Shown here piece after piece: positions 63,387 to 64,000 of a stretch of 64,000 nt of DNA (positions are counted from its first letter, which is position 1; each line of letters begins with the position of its first letter). Where the stretch lies: positions 62,001 through 126,000 of the forward strand of contig NZ_PCPS01000007.1 of the NCBI RefSeq assembly GCF_002975405.1, in the 5' to 3' direction. The notes under the pieces are model-generated. The model saw only the letters and a program-made list of their open reading frames with translations. It had not been told where the DNA came from and did no database searches. The translations under genes and the position numbers were made by a program. Source of the DNA: Arthrobacter sp. MYb229 (lineage in GTDB: Bacteria > Actinomycetota > Actinomycetes > Actinomycetales > Micrococcaceae).

Positions 63387-64000
63387 GTGCGAAAAGTTAT
63401 CTCCGTGATCGCGATCCTGCTTGGGGCCGTTGCCCTGGTGGTAGGGATCGGACAGAAGACCTTTTGGGCTCCGCCCGAAACGGTCACCGCAAGCATGCCA
63501 GAATTTGAATCCGAGGCGCCGCTGACGGTTATCCAACCGTCGGTGCAGAATGCCAATGCCGAACCGGTGGAGCTGGTGATCAGCGGAGACGGCGAGTTCA
63601 CCGCCTCGCTGGCGCGCAGCTACGACGTCGAGGCGTGGGTCGACAACGCCTCCCATGTCGAGCTGACCGGCGTGGACCGCGAAAACCACCAGCTGGTCGC
63701 CGAACTGATCGACGGGGAGAAGAAGACCCCGAACCCGGCTGGCGATGACCTGTTCTTCGACTCGCAGAAGGCCGATGGCACGATGACCTACCGCTGGACC
63801 GCGCCGGATAACGGCGACTGGTCGCTGCTGCTGGCCGCCGATGGCACCAAGGCGGCGCCAACCGATATTTCGGTCACCTATGCCAACGACGATGCCATGC
63901 CATGGGCGCTGCCGCTGATCATCATCGGCGCGCTGCTGCTCGTCTTCGGTGTGGCCCTGCTGCTGATGCGCGTGATCAAGCCTTCCAAGCCTGCACGCCG
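63387..64000 (+). CDS. two-TM extracytoplasmic protein, truncated at the window end
   Basis: The frame opens at GTG 63387 (AGGTGAAG upstream) and runs off the end; 204 codons are visible. It starts RKVISVIAILLGAVALVVGI (a membrane anchor), then an extracytoplasmic beta-rich domain of about 150 residues (ELVISGDGEFTASLARSYDV, TYRWTAPDNGDWSLLLAAD), and a second helix WALPLIIIGALLLVFGVALL followed by basic residues. I do not recognise a family name. TAGACT near 63340 may be its -10. Confidence 0.7.
   Translation, partial: MRKVISVIAILLGAVALVVGIGQKTFWAPPETVTASMPEFESEAPLTVIQPSVQNANAEPVELVISGDGEFTASLARSYDVEAWVDNASHVELTGVDRENHQLVAELIDGEKKTPNPAGDDLFFDSQKADGTMTYRWTAPDNGDWSLLLAADGTKAAPTDISVTYANDDAMPWALPLIIIGALLLVFGVALLLMRVIKPSKPAR

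Overview
The window is a contiguous stretch of a high-GC Gram-positive (actinobacterial) chromosome. It most resembles the family Micrococcaceae (Arthrobacter/Glutamicibacter-like). Grounds: a SigH/RsrA thiol-stress pair, the fused 2-oxoglutarate enzyme Kgd, the mismatch-repair nuclease NucS, a 24-codon bL37 ribosomal protein gene, a Rho with a long Arg/Asn/Asp-rich insert, and the orders ftsE-ftsX-peptidase-smpB-ssrA and atpBEFHAGDC-DUF2550. The genus is inference from remembered family patterns; no search was run.

Layout. 1-1.3 kb: three TadE/TadG-like pilus minor proteins, the tail of a Tad/Flp locus. 1.4-5 kb: prfB, then a sodium:solute symporter with a 41-residue membrane partner gene. 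5.3-9.6 kb: ftsE, ftsX, an EnvC-like M23 peptidase, smpB and tmRNA. 9.6-10.6 kb: a poorly coding patch behind tmRNA, possibly a decayed insertion. 10.6-15.8 kb: a DUF2568 membrane protein, then a tightly overlapping minus-strand operon aroA-rsgA-hisN-mntR-like-crcB-crcB. 15.8-17.1 kb: sigH-rsrA with a readable SigH-type autoregulatory promoter, then convergent bL37. 17.2-21.8 kb: an SGNH-like protein and kgd. 22-26.9 kb: two CNNM/CorC-type membrane proteins behind a structured leader, a znuCB-like ABC pair and a convergent zur-like regulator. 27-29.4 kb: a metallo-beta-lactamase-fold protein, a sulfurtransferase, a HIT protein and an unknown. 29.4-33.4 kb: hrpA. 33.8-36.6 kb: a complete three-gene ABC importer of the DUF534 type. 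36.8-38 kb: a COG0523 GTPase and tRNA-Arg(CCG). 38.1-44.6 kb: argS-lysA-hom-thrC-thrB (charging of Arg; Lys and Thr synthesis). 45-51.2 kb: rho-prfA-prmC-tsaC-wecA-like (termination of transcription and translation, RF methylation, tRNA t6A, cell-wall lipid carrier). 51.4-59.6 kb: the full F1Fo ATP synthase operon. 59.6-64 kb: nucS-nagA, a Zn-ribbon-like unknown, an AI-2E family transporter and a truncated two-TM protein.

The window is mainly core chromosome. I see no insertion sequence, CRISPR array, phage module or obvious defence island, and I did not find a convincing wholly new system. The most useful unusual points are the two-promoter/two-start architecture at sigH, the very small genes (41-aa transporter partner and 24-aa bL37), the structured leader in front of the CNNM genes, several genes that look leaderless (a TANNNT box 5-8 nt before the start codon), an SGNH protein lacking its catalytic residues, and the altered patch downstream of tmRNA. 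By eye, base composition is lower in GC and codon choice different in the first ~10 kb and in the atp operon than in the very GC-rich middle.
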